Below, one piece after another: positions 1 through 7,648 of a stretch of DNA of 16,864 bases; within the stretch, counting starts at the first letter, position 1, and every line of letters begins with the position of its first letter. Both the position numbers and the translations under genes were made by a program. Source of the DNA: Chloroflexota bacterium (GTDB lineage: Bacteria > Chloroflexota > Anaerolineae > Anaerolineales > UBA4823). A model generated the notes under the pieces. The model ran no database searches. It had not been told where the DNA came from and saw nothing but the letters and a program-made list of their open reading frames with translations. The stretch is from positions 1-16,864 of the forward strand of contig DAOVCZ010000019.1 of assembly GCA_030669775.1 (NCBI GenBank), given 5' to 3'.

Positions 1-194
1 GCAAGTTCATCTCCCAATTCATCCGCATCCACCTGATTATCGGTCCATTGAAAGTGTTCCAATACTTCACCCGCTTCGAGGCATAAAGAGATCGCCAGGT
101 TGCGTAGGGTTTGAGGCCTCGGGCTGTCTTCTTCATACCAGCCTTGGGTATGAACAAATTGGTGCATTTCCTGAGTTAGTGTTTTGATATCCAT
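1..194 (-). CDS. MazG-like nucleotide pyrophosphohydrolase (partial, 5' part only)
   Basis: The minus strand reads from an ATG at 194-192 without a stop to the window edge, giving 64 residues. It starts MDIKTLTQEMHQFV and carries EAGEVLEHFQW (about residues 40-50), followed by DADELGDEL at the edge. The E-x-G-E-x-x-E-x-F-x-W block followed by E-x-x-D-E-L is the metal-binding signature of all-alpha NTP pyrophosphohydrolases of the MazG/RS21-C6 (dCTP pyrophosphatase-like) type. These convert (d)NTPs to NMP plus pyrophosphate and clean the nucleotide pool. Members of this short type run about 100-120 residues, so roughly half lies outside the window. The start is supported by a strong promoter immediately upstream. 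No Shine-Dalgarno fits in front of this ATG. The inner ATG at codon 10 has AGGAA directly abutting it, which is too close to be used. The gene is divergent from the exporter cluster. Substrate is not determinable from this fragment. Confidence 0.82.
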   Translation of the reverse strand, partial: MDIKTLTQEMHQFVHTQGWYEEDSPRPQTLRNLAISLCLEAGEVLEHFQWTDNQVDADELGDEL

Positions 195-528
195 AGATTT
201 ATCGATTATATAAATCAATCATAGATTGGTCAACCTTTATTCCCTATAGGTACGGAAATCAGGAAAGGAAAACTGCTTATTACGAATAATCTGCCTGAAT
301 TTCCACCAATTTCATCGATACTAGTTAGATTCGCCGGCTGTGGTAAACTAGGCAAAGTGACTGTGATAACACCATAATATTGCTCTCATTCCTGGGGGTT
401 CATCCGCTCTGGTAGATAGTGAATCAAAATCAGCAAAAGTACTCTTATCTAACCGGGACAACAATCGCTATATTCACCTCCACTTCGGATTTTACAACAA
501 TTTTCATTCTTTTTAGTTACTGACCCAT
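195..528. other. Divergent intergenic region between the MazG-like gene and the exporter cluster
   Basis: This 334-base stretch has no credible coding frame. The left end holds the minus-strand promoter of the MazG-like gene. For the rightward exporter cluster only weak promoter candidates are visible. The best is a TATATT at 469-474 with a poor -35 TTATCT at 445-450 (spacer 18), giving a leader of about 50 bases. A TTTACA at 491-496 has no good partner. There is no clear Shine-Dalgarno before the ATG at 529. I see no repeats, RNA gene or gene remnant here. Confidence 0.6.
205..233 (-). promoter_or_regulatory. Sigma-70-type promoter of the MazG-like gene, implying a near-leaderless mRNA
   Basis: On the minus strand a -35 TTGACC (233-228) and a perfect -10 TATAAT (210-205) are separated by exactly 17 bases. 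The expected transcription start is near 198, only about 4 bases before the ATG at 194. The message would therefore have almost no 5' leader and no room for a Shine-Dalgarno. Confidence 0.75.
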
Positions 529-1320
529 ATGCGCCTTTTCTGGGAACTCAGCAAACTCGCTTTCCAGCGTCAGCTGACCTATCGCGCGGCGACCTTGGCT
601 GGTCTAGCAACCAATTTCTTTTTTGGCATGTTGCGCGCCTCAGTTTTGATCGCTTTGTACCATGGACAATCTGAGATAGCAGGCATGACCATCACCGATG
701 CAATTACCTTTACTGGTTTGACTCAAGCTGCCATTGCCTTCTTAAGTCTTTTTTCATGGTATGAAGTAATGGATTCCGTTTATACCGGAGCAGTCAGCTC
801 CGACATGTTGAAGCCCATGAACTACTTCAACTTCTGGTTGGCGCAGGATAGTGGACGGGCATTTGCCAGTTTCCTCTTGCGCGGATTATCGATCATGATC
901 GCTTATGCTTTGTTGTTCGATATTACGGTTCCACAGTCAGCGGACCAGTGGTTGGCTTTCATCCTTGTCCTCTTGTTGAGCTGGCTGGTCAGTTTCTCAT
1001 GGCGATTCCTGGTGAACTTGGCAGCATTTTGGACTCCCAACGCCCTCGGCATTGCCCGTCTGGCTTTTATTCTCTCCTGGTTTTTGTCTGGGTTTTTCAT
1101 GCCTCTACGTTTCTTCCCAGTTTGGTTTGTACGATTATGCTACCTGACGCCATTCCCCTATACGATAAATGCAGTCGTCGAAGTTTATCTCGGGTTAGTC
1201 GATGGGCAGGCTCTCGCTGCAATAATCCTTGCCCAGATCGCCTGGATACTATTGCTGGTCCTCGCTGGGATGATCGCTTTGCGAGCAGGTGTTCGTCGCC
1301 TGGAGATTTTAGGTGGTTAA
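529..1320 (+). CDS. ABC-2 type exporter permease (COG4587-like)
   Basis: Membrane subunit of an ABC exporter, 263 residues. The N-terminus (MRLFWELSKLAFQRQLTYRA) is a cytoplasmic elbow-type segment. About six hydrophobic spans follow, near residues 22-42, 55-75, 112-132, 140-165, 173-193 and 228-252, the architecture of ABC-2 permeases. The arrangement of two dissimilar ABC-2 permeases followed by an ATPase with an LSLGQ signature matches the COG4587/COG3694/COG4586 set. As I recall, some members have been linked to export of toxic organic compounds such as viologens, but the substrate here is unknown. The ATG at 529 is the first reasonable start, although no Shine-Dalgarno precedes it. The next gene begins 1 base after the stop, so translation is probably coupled. 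Family assignment is firm; substrate is not. Confidence 0.88.
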   Translation: MRLFWELSKLAFQRQLTYRAATLAGLATNFFFGMLRASVLIALYHGQSEIAGMTITDAITFTGLTQAAIAFLSLFSWYEVMDSVYTGAVSSDMLKPMNYFNFWLAQDSGRAFASFLLRGLSIMIAYALLFDITVPQSADQWLAFILVLLLSWLVSFSWRFLVNLAAFWTPNALGIARLAFILSWFLSGFFMPLRFFPVWFVRLCYLTPFPYTINAVVEVYLGLVDGQALAAIILAQIAWILLLVLAGMIALRAGVRRLEILGG

Positions 1321-1321
1321 A

Positions 1322-2131
1322 ATGAGCCATACATTCAATATCTACCGCCATCTAATCTCAGTCAATATACGCGGTCAGATGCAGTACCGGGTTTCATTCC
1401 TTTTCGATGTTTTAGCAACAGCTTTGATCACCGCGCTCAGCTTTGGCTCAATCGCCCTGATATTACAACGATTTAACAATATTGCTGGATGGACAGTATA
1501 TGAATTGGCATTCCTGTTTGGAATGGCAGAGACTGCTTTCGGAACCATGGATATTATTTTTAGCGGTTTCGACCCACCATATTTTGGTCGAAGAGTTCGG
1601 CTGGGGACCTTCGATCAAATGCTTTTGAGACCCGTAAACCTGGTCGTCCAGGTCTTAGGATCGCAATTTATCCTACGCCGGTTTGGTCGCATCATTCAAG
1701 GTTCAATTATCCTGTTAATATCCCTGACTCACCTGGAGATCCAATGGACCGCGGTAAAAATCTTGATGCTTCCCGTGGTTTTTATCAGTCTGGTAATCTT
1801 CTTCGGGGGCTTGTTTATTATTGGCGCCACACTTTCATTTTGGACGGTTGAATCCCTGGAGGTGGTCAACATCTTTACTTATGGCGGAACGGAGTTGATG
1901 CAATACCCGATGGAAATCTATCCAAATTTAATTCGCACTTTCTTCACTTATATCCTGCCGGCAATCTTCCTTTTGTATTACCCTACATTGTATATACTTG
2001 ACAAGCCAGATCCGCTGGGAATGCCACCTTTTTCCCCATTCCTGGCGCCCTTCGTTGCTGTCGCAGTGTTTATCGTGGCATTTGCGTTTTGGAATTACGG
2101 TCTGCGCTTCTACCAAAGCACAGGCTCTTGA
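1322..2131 (+). CDS. ABC-2 type exporter permease, second subunit (COG3694-like)
   Basis: Second membrane subunit of the exporter, 269 residues from the chosen ATG. Strong hydrophobic spans lie near residues 24-47, 57-75, 138-165, 203-223 and 238-258. A charged cytoplasmic stretch (FGRRVRLGTFDQMLLRPV) sits after the second span and is typical of ABC-2 permeases that contact the ATPase. I chose the ATG at 1322 rather than the in-frame GTG at 1313. The sequence AGGTGG at 1311-1316 is a usable ribosome-binding site about five bases upstream of the ATG, whereas the GTG start would lie inside it. The first permease ends at 1320, so the two are almost abutting and probably made in equal amounts as a heterodimer. 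Substrate unknown. Confidence 0.87.
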   Translation: MSHTFNIYRHLISVNIRGQMQYRVSFLFDVLATALITALSFGSIALILQRFNNIAGWTVYELAFLFGMAETAFGTMDIIFSGFDPPYFGRRVRLGTFDQMLLRPVNLVVQVLGSQFILRRFGRIIQGSIILLISLTHLEIQWTAVKILMLPVVFISLVIFFGGLFIIGATLSFWTVESLEVVNIFTYGGTELMQYPMEIYPNLIRTFFTYILPAIFLLYYPTLYILDKPDPLGMPPFSPFLAPFVAVAVFIVAFAFWNYGLRFYQSTGS

Positions 2132-2151
2132 ACAAAGGGTGTAAAACCTGA

Positions 2152-3141
2152 ATGCAAGATATCATCAGCGTAAAAGAATTAAACAAGCATTTCAAAATTT
2201 ACAAACACCACCGCGGCATCATGGGGCCTTTACGCAATCTGGCGACACGTGAATCAACTTTGGTTAAGGCCGTGGATGGGATCAATTTCGTTATTCAACC
2301 CGGAGAATTGGTTGGATATCTCGGACCAAATGGGGCTGGCAAGTCTACGACACTGAAAATGCTAACTGGATTATTGGTACCCACCTCCGGCGAGATCAGA
2401 GTAAATAACCATATTCCATGGAAGAGTCGTACAGAATATGTTGCAGAGATTGGGGCAGTGTTTGGACAGCGCAGTACATTATGGTGGGATTTACCGGTCA
2501 TCGAATCCCTGGATTTATTGCAGCACATTTATAAAATCCCGGAAGATCGTTTTCAACAAAATTTAGGTGAATTTCGAGAATTACTTGAGCTTGATCCATT
2601 TCTAAATACACCAGTGAGAGCTCTTTCACTTGGGCAGCGGATGAGAGCAGATATTTGCGCAGCCCTGCTGCACGATCCCAAACTACTTTTCCTTGATGAA
2701 CCAACGATTGGCTTAGATGTTGTTGCCAAGGAACGCATCCGGCGTTTCATCGAGCACATCAACCAGGCCCGTGGCATAACAGTCTTACTTACCACCCACG
2801 ATCTATCTGATGTCGAGAAATTGTGTAAACGGGTGATGATCATCGATCACGGGAAATTACTATACGATGGTAAACTTGATTTATTACGGGAACGATTTGG
2901 TGAAAAACGCCAATTAATTGTCGATTTTGTTGAAGAATATGAAATAATCTCGATTGAAGGCGCGGTTATCGCCGATCGGGAAGGTTCCAGGATCACATTT
3001 CACTTTTCAGGTCAAGATATCACAGCATCTGAGCTGATCAACAAGCTCTCTGCCCAATATCGCATCCGCGATCTGGAAGTACGAGAACCAGATATCGAGA
3101 CAACCATCCGGCGAATATATGAAGAGCGATTATTAGAATAA
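2152..3141 (+). CDS. ABC exporter ATP-binding subunit (COG4586-like)
   Basis: Cytoplasmic ATPase that powers the two upstream permeases, 329 residues. Visible motifs are Walker A GPNGAGKST (58-66), Q-loop FGQRS (Gln106), signature LSLGQ (158-162), Walker B LLFLDEP (178-184, catalytic Glu183), D-loop GLD and H-loop TTHD (His216). The signature has Leu instead of the usual first Gly of LSGGQ. I recall LSLGQ followed by R-M-R-A-(D/E) as normal for the COG4586 group, so this is not a defect. A C-terminal extension of about 90 residues after the nucleotide-binding domain is also usual in this group. AAAGGG at 2135-2140 precedes the start at a rather long spacing. It follows the second permease by 20 bases, and the methyltransferase starts 5 bases after its stop. 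The exported substrate cannot be read from sequence. Confidence 0.93.
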   Translation: MQDIISVKELNKHFKIYKHHRGIMGPLRNLATRESTLVKAVDGINFVIQPGELVGYLGPNGAGKSTTLKMLTGLLVPTSGEIRVNNHIPWKSRTEYVAEIGAVFGQRSTLWWDLPVIESLDLLQHIYKIPEDRFQQNLGEFRELLELDPFLNTPVRALSLGQRMRADICAALLHDPKLLFLDEPTIGLDVVAKERIRRFIEHINQARGITVLLTTHDLSDVEKLCKRVMIIDHGKLLYDGKLDLLRERFGEKRQLIVDFVEEYEIISIEGAVIADREGSRITFHFSGQDITASELINKLSAQYRIRDLEVREPDIETTIRRIYEERLLE

Positions 3142-3146
3142 TCACC

Positions 3147-4076
3147 ATGAGGGATTCCTCACACAAACGACGAGGCACAGAAACCAGCTCATTTGGAACT
3201 CCGGGTCGGATCAGCCATGATTCCGGTAAGTTCTACGCGAGCCGCCTATACGAGGATATTCCCGGTGATCAAGACGTAGATCAAATCGAAAATCCGATCC
3301 CAACTGAAAACCTGAATCGTTTTTACTGTAAATCCAGCGAGAAAATGGACGAACTGCCCGATGCGAGTGTTCATCTCATGATCACTTCACCCCCTTATAA
3401 CGCATCCAAAGATTACGACCGGGATCTAAGTTTGCCAGAATATCTCACTATGTTGAGAACTGTGTGGCAGGAGACTTATCGCGTTCTTGTCCCAGGTGGC
3501 AGAGTCTGTATCAATGTGGCAAATCTCGGCCGAAAACCTTATATTCCTCTCCATACTTACATCATTGACTTGATGATGGATACCGGTTTTCTTATGCGCG
3601 GTGAAATTATCTGGGACAAGGGTTCAAGCGCCAGCCAATCCACAGCCTGGGGCAGCTGGCAATCTGCCTCCAATCCAGTCCTTCGTGACGTGCATGAATA
3701 TATCCTCGTCTTCTCTAAGAACACTTTCAAGAGAAATCGAGAGCATAAAGACAACACAATCGCTAGAGATGAGTTCCTGGAATGGACTAAGAGTTTGTGG
3801 ACTTTCCCCGCAGTATCCGCGAAGAAGGTCGGTCACCCGGCGCCATTCCCGGAGGAACTGCCCCACCGTCTAATCCAGCTCTACTCTTTTGTCGGGGATG
3901 TTGTCTTAGATCCCTTTGCCGGCAGCGGCACTACCTGTCTGGTAGCGGCGATGGATAAACGGCACTTTATTGGGTACGATATCAATGAAGAGTATTTAAG
4001 CTTAGCGAATGACCGCATTACGGCTTTCAGGAATAACCAAGAGTCCACAAACAACACCGAATCCCTCATAAAATAG
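3147..4076 (+). CDS. Site-specific DNA methyltransferase, beta-class (N4-cytosine or N6-adenine), no restriction partner
   Basis: Transfers a methyl group from S-adenosylmethionine to an exocyclic amino group in DNA; 309 residues. The catalytic motif IV SPPYN (81-85) comes before the SAM-binding motif I DPFAGSGTT (255-263), which is the beta-class order. SPPY is commonest in N4-cytosine enzymes but also occurs in N6-adenine enzymes, so the modified base is open. GHPAPFPEELPHRLI (229-243) is the conserved stretch preceding motif I. The roughly 55-residue N-terminal part (with GKFYASRLYED) appears conserved in related proteins, which supports the start at 3147 despite the lack of a Shine-Dalgarno. 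No endonuclease, specificity subunit or phage gene lies nearby, so it looks like a solitary enzyme. It begins 5 bases after the exporter ATPase and is probably cotranscribed with it. Target sequence unknown. Confidence 0.9.
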   Translation: MRDSSHKRRGTETSSFGTPGRISHDSGKFYASRLYEDIPGDQDVDQIENPIPTENLNRFYCKSSEKMDELPDASVHLMITSPPYNASKDYDRDLSLPEYLTMLRTVWQETYRVLVPGGRVCINVANLGRKPYIPLHTYIIDLMMDTGFLMRGEIIWDKGSSASQSTAWGSWQSASNPVLRDVHEYILVFSKNTFKRNREHKDNTIARDEFLEWTKSLWTFPAVSAKKVGHPAPFPEELPHRLIQLYSFVGDVVLDPFAGSGTTCLVAAMDKRHFIGYDINEEYLSLANDRITAFRNNQESTNNTESLIK

Positions 4077-4112
4077 TGATCATTTCCATCTTCGGCTGGT
4101 AATATTGCTGAA

Positions 4113-4328
4113 CTATGTCTTGTGATCAGCAATAGTGTTCAGGGCTGCCTGAGCAGATACCCGTTGCTCGGGCTGCCACCCAGGTTCTGCCACCATGCGT
4201 TGTAAATGATCCATGACGGCTTTTTGTTGATCAGATTCCAGGAAGGCGAAAGCTTTCTCGATCAGCACAGGTTGTCTTGAAAGCAGCATATCCCATATAT
4301 TCTCATGAGTCTCTTGCTGTCCATCCAT
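4113..4328 (-). CDS. Small uncharacterised protein (71 aa)
   Basis: I do not recognise a named family. The product starts MDGQQETHENIWDMLLSRQP and is predicted to be soluble and largely helical. It is rich in Gln, Ala and Leu, with a central segment (residues about 22-50) that could form two amphipathic helices: VLIEKAFAFLESDQQKAV and MDHLQRMVAEPGW. There is no signal peptide, membrane span or Cys/His metal site. I judge it real rather than chance for three reasons. It fills the gap between the methyltransferase and the polymerase fusion. An in-frame TGA lies seven codons before the ATG. A good promoter sits exactly where a leaderless start would need it. Its 3' end converges on the methyltransferase with 36 bases between. 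Similar short proteins may exist in Anaerolineae, but I cannot confirm that here. Function unknown. Confidence 0.65.
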   Translation of the reverse strand: MDGQQETHENIWDMLLSRQPVLIEKAFAFLESDQQKAVMDHLQRMVAEPGWQPEQRVSAQAALNTIADHKT

Positions 4329-4335
4329 GGCATGG

Positions 4336-4363
4336 ATTATATCGTTTCAATTGTCGATTACAA
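4336..4363 (-). promoter_or_regulatory. Promoter of the small minus-strand gene, predicted leaderless
   Basis: On the minus strand there is a -35 TTGTAA (4363-4358) and a perfect -10 TATAAT (4341-4336), spacer 16. Seven bases separate the -10 from the ATG at 4328, so transcription would start at or next to the A of the start codon. The upstream side of this promoter faces the divergent polymerase-fusion gene at 4406 within the same 77-base gap. Confidence 0.6.
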
Positions 4364-4405
4364 TAAGGAACAAGACCAGGATTACTGGCACAAGAAGGCG
4401 CTCTC

Positions 4406-7081
4406 ATGCATATCATCCTCACCCATGAACAATCCGACTTCGATGCACTCGCTTCTCTTCTCGGGGCTCACCTGGCGGATGAAGCCACCATTCCAGTCTT
4501 ACCGCGCAAATTGAACCGTAATGTACGAGCCTTCATCACGCTCTATGGGATGGAGCTGCCTTTTGTGGATCCTCGCGATCTACCTGATGAGCCAATCGAT
4601 AAAGTTACCCTGGTAGATACCCAGTCTATGATCAGCGTCAAAGGCATGCAGACAGATGCCCAGATCCAGGTTATCGACCATCACCCAAACCGAGAAGAAT
4701 TGCCTGCTTCCTGGAATATCACCACTGAGGAGACTGGAGCGACTGCTACAATTTTTACTGAAATCCTGCGAGAGCAAGATTACCACCTAAGCACAATTGA
4801 AGCGACTCTCCTTATATTGGGCATTTACGAGGATACTGGCTCATTAACCTATACTCGCACTACTGTGCGCGATTTGAATGCTGCTTCTTTTCTCCTGGAG
4901 CGCGGAGCAAGTCTAGAAATCGCGGCGGATTTCCTGAATCACCCTCTCTCAATTCAACAACAGGAACTCTACGATCGGCTGCGATCTACTGCCAGTTCTC
5001 ACCATATCCACGGACATACAGTGATCCTGGCATGTGGCGATGCTCAAGAAATGGATGAGGAGCTCTCAACGGTCGCTCATAAGCTGCGTGATTTGCTGGA
5101 TCCAGAAGCACTTTTTATGCTCATCACCACCCGGGGTGGTGTGCAGATGATCGCTCGTTCCACAAACAAAGATATTGATGTTGCCCATATCGCCGATCAA
5201 TTCGGAGGTGGTGGTCATGAGCGGGCTGCGGCGGCATTGATCCGGGATCGCGATCTAGAAAGCGTTTGTCAAGAGCTGCTGGAAAGCTTGCCTGGCTATG
5301 TCAAACCAGCGATCACTGTAGCTCAAATCATGTCAAGCGGACCACAGCTGCTCTCACCCGAGACATCGGTCCAAGAAGCCGCGATCCGCATGCAGCGCTT
5401 CGGGTATGAAGGCTATCCGGTTGTCGAGCAAGACCCGCAAGGCCGACATCACATTCTGGGTTTGCTCACCCGTAGAGCCGTCGATCGGGCTATATCCCAC
5501 AAGCTTAACCTTACTGCCGCCAATTTAATGAATGCAGGTCAAGTCCGTGTGAATCCAGATGACTCTATTGAAGATCTTCAGCGCTTGATGACCGATACCG
5601 GCTGGGGACAGATACCCGTGATCAATCCCGAAACCAGCCAGGTTATCGGCATTGTCACTCGTACTGATCTACTCAAGATCCTCACCCGTCAGCCGGATTT
5701 TCCTCATCCCCAGAACCTGGCTAATCGTCTAGAAATTGCCCTGCCGCCAGCTCGTTTAACTCTGCTGAAAGCCGTTGCTCAAATCGCCCATGACCAGCGA
5801 GCCGCCTTGTATATCGTTGGCGGTTTCGTACGCGACCTGCTGCTAGATCGGCCTAGCCTGGACTTCGACCTAGTCGTGGAAGGCGATGCCATCCAGCTGG
5901 CCCAAGCATTGGCAAAGAAATTTGGAGGCCGGGTCACCAGTCATTCTCGTTTTGGCACCTCCAAATGGCATATAGGTGATATACGGTCTGAATTGCTGGT
6001 TGAATTGGCAGCTGACACAGACAAATCAGCATCCGATAATGCCAAGCACGTTATCCATCCCCCAACAAGACCTGAAGACCTCCCCAATTCACTGGACTTG
6101 ATCACTGCCCGCACCGAGTTTTACACTTATCCGACCGCTTTGCCCACCATCGAGCGGGGGAGCATCAAACTTGACCTGCATCGCAGAGATTTCACGATAA
6201 ATACCCTAGCCTTACGTTTAGATGGTCATCATTATGGTCAGCTACACGATTATTGGGGTGGATTGAATGATCTTAACCATGGGCTTGTACGCGTGCTGCA
6301 CTCTTTGTCTTTCGTAGATGATCCCACGCGTATGCTACGAGCGGTCAGATTTGAGCAGCGCTTTAAATTCCAAATTGAAGATCGGACTCTGGAATTGATC
6401 AACGGGGCTATCCCTCTTCTGGAGCGTGTCTCTGGTGATCGTATCCGGCACGAGCTCGATCGCATTTTAGAAGAGAATCTGGCGAGCAAGATGCTCGCCC
6501 GTTTGGATGACCTAAACCTCTTGAGGACCATCCAGCGAGATTTAATGTGGGATGAATGGATATCCAAAAAGATCCAGACTTTGGCAGGAATCGAGCCAGA
6601 ATCCGAATGGCACATAGAATTAACTGGTGATAAATTACGCTCCCAGTTGGGCTACATTCTCTGGTTGATTCGTCTGCCCGCCATCCCCACCCGGAAAGTG
6701 ATCAGACGCCTAAAATTGCCCAGAACCCTGGCGAATGAAATTCTTTCCGCTCAGGATTTATGGCATGATATTCCTTCCCTAAAGACCGCGAAACCGAGCA
6801 AGATCGTCGCCCGATTGGACGCAATCCAACCATTAGCAATCTATGCCAATTATCTCGCCACTAAAGATGATCAGGTGCGTAATTTCATTTGGGAATATGT
6901 ATCAAACTGGCGTCAGGTAATTCCCCGAGCAGACGGGCATATTCTACGCCAGCTTGGATTACCCCCTGGTCCTGTCTATCGCCAGATACTGCGAACCTTG
7001 CGCGAAGCCTGGCTAGACGGTAAAATCGTTTCACCCGAGGAAGAAGAATCATTGCTTGAAAAGTTGCTTCCTAAGGAATAA
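4406..7081 (+). CDS. DHH phosphoesterase - tandem CBS - poly(A)/CCA nucleotidyltransferase fusion
   Basis: A fusion protein of 891 residues. Residues 1-300 are a DHH-family phosphoesterase: Asp11/Asp13 in the first motif, Asp71, DHHP (91-94), Asp143 in YEDTG, and the DHHA1 motif GGGGHERAAAA (267-277). Residues about 301-430 are two CBS domains (adenosyl-ligand sensors). From about 465 it is a class II nucleotidyltransferase: GGFVRD (472-477), DFDLVVEGD with catalytic Asp486 and Asp488, RRDFTINTLAL (593-603) and DPTRMLRAVRFEQRF (639-653). The helical RNA-binding body follows to the C-terminus. This architecture is known from Aquifex-type A-adding enzymes and other deep-branching bacteria, which add A (or CCA) to tRNA 3' ends. 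Which bases this enzyme adds cannot be told from sequence. Residues about 535-560 look like an extra loop in the polymerase head. A start ATG with AAGG seven bases upstream fits. Confidence 0.93.
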   Translation: MHIILTHEQSDFDALASLLGAHLADEATIPVLPRKLNRNVRAFITLYGMELPFVDPRDLPDEPIDKVTLVDTQSMISVKGMQTDAQIQVIDHHPNREELPASWNITTEETGATATIFTEILREQDYHLSTIEATLLILGIYEDTGSLTYTRTTVRDLNAASFLLERGASLEIAADFLNHPLSIQQQELYDRLRSTASSHHIHGHTVILACGDAQEMDEELSTVAHKLRDLLDPEALFMLITTRGGVQMIARSTNKDIDVAHIADQFGGGGHERAAAALIRDRDLESVCQELLESLPGYVKPAITVAQIMSSGPQLLSPETSVQEAAIRMQRFGYEGYPVVEQDPQGRHHILGLLTRRAVDRAISHKLNLTAANLMNAGQVRVNPDDSIEDLQRLMTDTGWGQIPVINPETSQVIGIVTRTDLLKILTRQPDFPHPQNLANRLEIALPPARLTLLKAVAQIAHDQRAALYIVGGFVRDLLLDRPSLDFDLVVEGDAIQLAQALAKKFGGRVTSHSRFGTSKWHIGDIRSELLVELAADTDKSASDNAKHVIHPPTRPEDLPNSLDLITARTEFYTYPTALPTIERGSIKLDLHRRDFTINTLALRLDGHHYGQLHDYWGGLNDLNHGLVRVLHSLSFVDDPTRMLRAVRFEQRFKFQIEDRTLELINGAIPLLERVSGDRIRHELDRILEENLASKMLARLDDLNLLRTIQRDLMWDEWISKKIQTLAGIEPESEWHIELTGDKLRSQLGYILWLIRLPAIPTRKVIRRLKLPRTLANEILSAQDLWHDIPSLKTAKPSKIVARLDAIQPLAIYANYLATKDDQVRNFIWEYVSNWRQVIPRADGHILRQLGLPPGPVYRQILRTLREAWLDGKIVSPEEEESLLEKLLPKE

Positions 7082-7130
7082 GTGGATAAGCTAGGTTATC
7101 AGATCGGTCAATCCCTCCATTAATAACCCT

Positions 7131-7646
7131 ATGGTCGCCATTCCTCTGGACCAACAAGTCATCATCCGGTATGCCTCCCACCAGGACCTTCCAGCATTGG
7201 AGTGGGAGGGCGAATTTACTCACTTCCGGCACGTTTTTACCGAAGCTTATCGGCTTAAGGAGCTCGGAGAGGTGATCATTTGGATTGCAGAGCTGCCTGA
7301 ATACGGGTTAATTGGACAGCTTTTTATCCAGTTGTATGGTCCAAATCATTTGCAAGCCAATGGAAGCCGGTATGCATATATATATGGTTTTAGAGTTCGG
7401 CCTGTCTATCGCGGGAGTGGGATCGGAAGCCAGCTGCTGCAAAAAGCTGAGCTTGATTTGGTGAGCCGCGGTTTTGAGCGGATAGCCCTGAATGTCGCCC
7501 GTGATAACAACTCTGCCAGGCGTCTCTATGAACGCTTAGGATACCGGGTTATCGCCCCAGAACCGGGTATTTGGTCTTACCTGGATGATCAAGGTCATCG
7601 CCGGTTTATGAATGAACCTGCCTGGCGTATGGAAAAACAGTTTTGA
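7131..7646 (+). CDS. GNAT-family N-acetyltransferase
   Basis: Acetyl-CoA-dependent acetyltransferase, 171 residues, a single GNAT domain. The acetyl-CoA pyrophosphate-binding motif is RGSGIG (94-99), preceded by strand IYGFRVRP and followed by the helix SQLLQKAELDLVSRG. NVARDNNSARRLYERLGYR (121-139) is the classic motif B with the Tyr/Leu-Gly-Tyr end. The layout resembles RimI-like and small-molecule GNATs, but the substrate cannot be assigned. It starts 49 bases after the polymerase fusion and could share its transcript. It sits directly upstream of nusA where rimP is usually found; nothing in it resembles RimP. Its stop codon overlaps the region just before the nusA promoter. Confidence 0.85.
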   Translation: MVAIPLDQQVIIRYASHQDLPALEWEGEFTHFRHVFTEAYRLKELGEVIIWIAELPEYGLIGQLFIQLYGPNHLQANGSRYAYIYGFRVRPVYRGSGIGSQLLQKAELDLVSRGFERIALNVARDNNSARRLYERLGYRVIAPEPGIWSYLDDQGHRRFMNEPAWRMEKQF

Positions 7647-7648
7647 CC

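Noticed and set aside
948..1325. 125-codon plus-strand frame inside the first permease
   Set aside because: Out-of-frame shadow; the hydrophobic permease frame is the coherent one.
4086..4099. Hairpin with a TTCG loop in the convergent gap as a bidirectional terminator
   Set aside because: The stem has only four pairs and an internal mismatch, and there is no T-tract on either side.
7082..7130. GGTTAT...ATAACC and GATAA...TTATC inverted repeats between the polymerase fusion and the GNAT gene
   Set aside because: Short, mutually overlapping and AT-rich; expected by chance and without a terminator-like tail.
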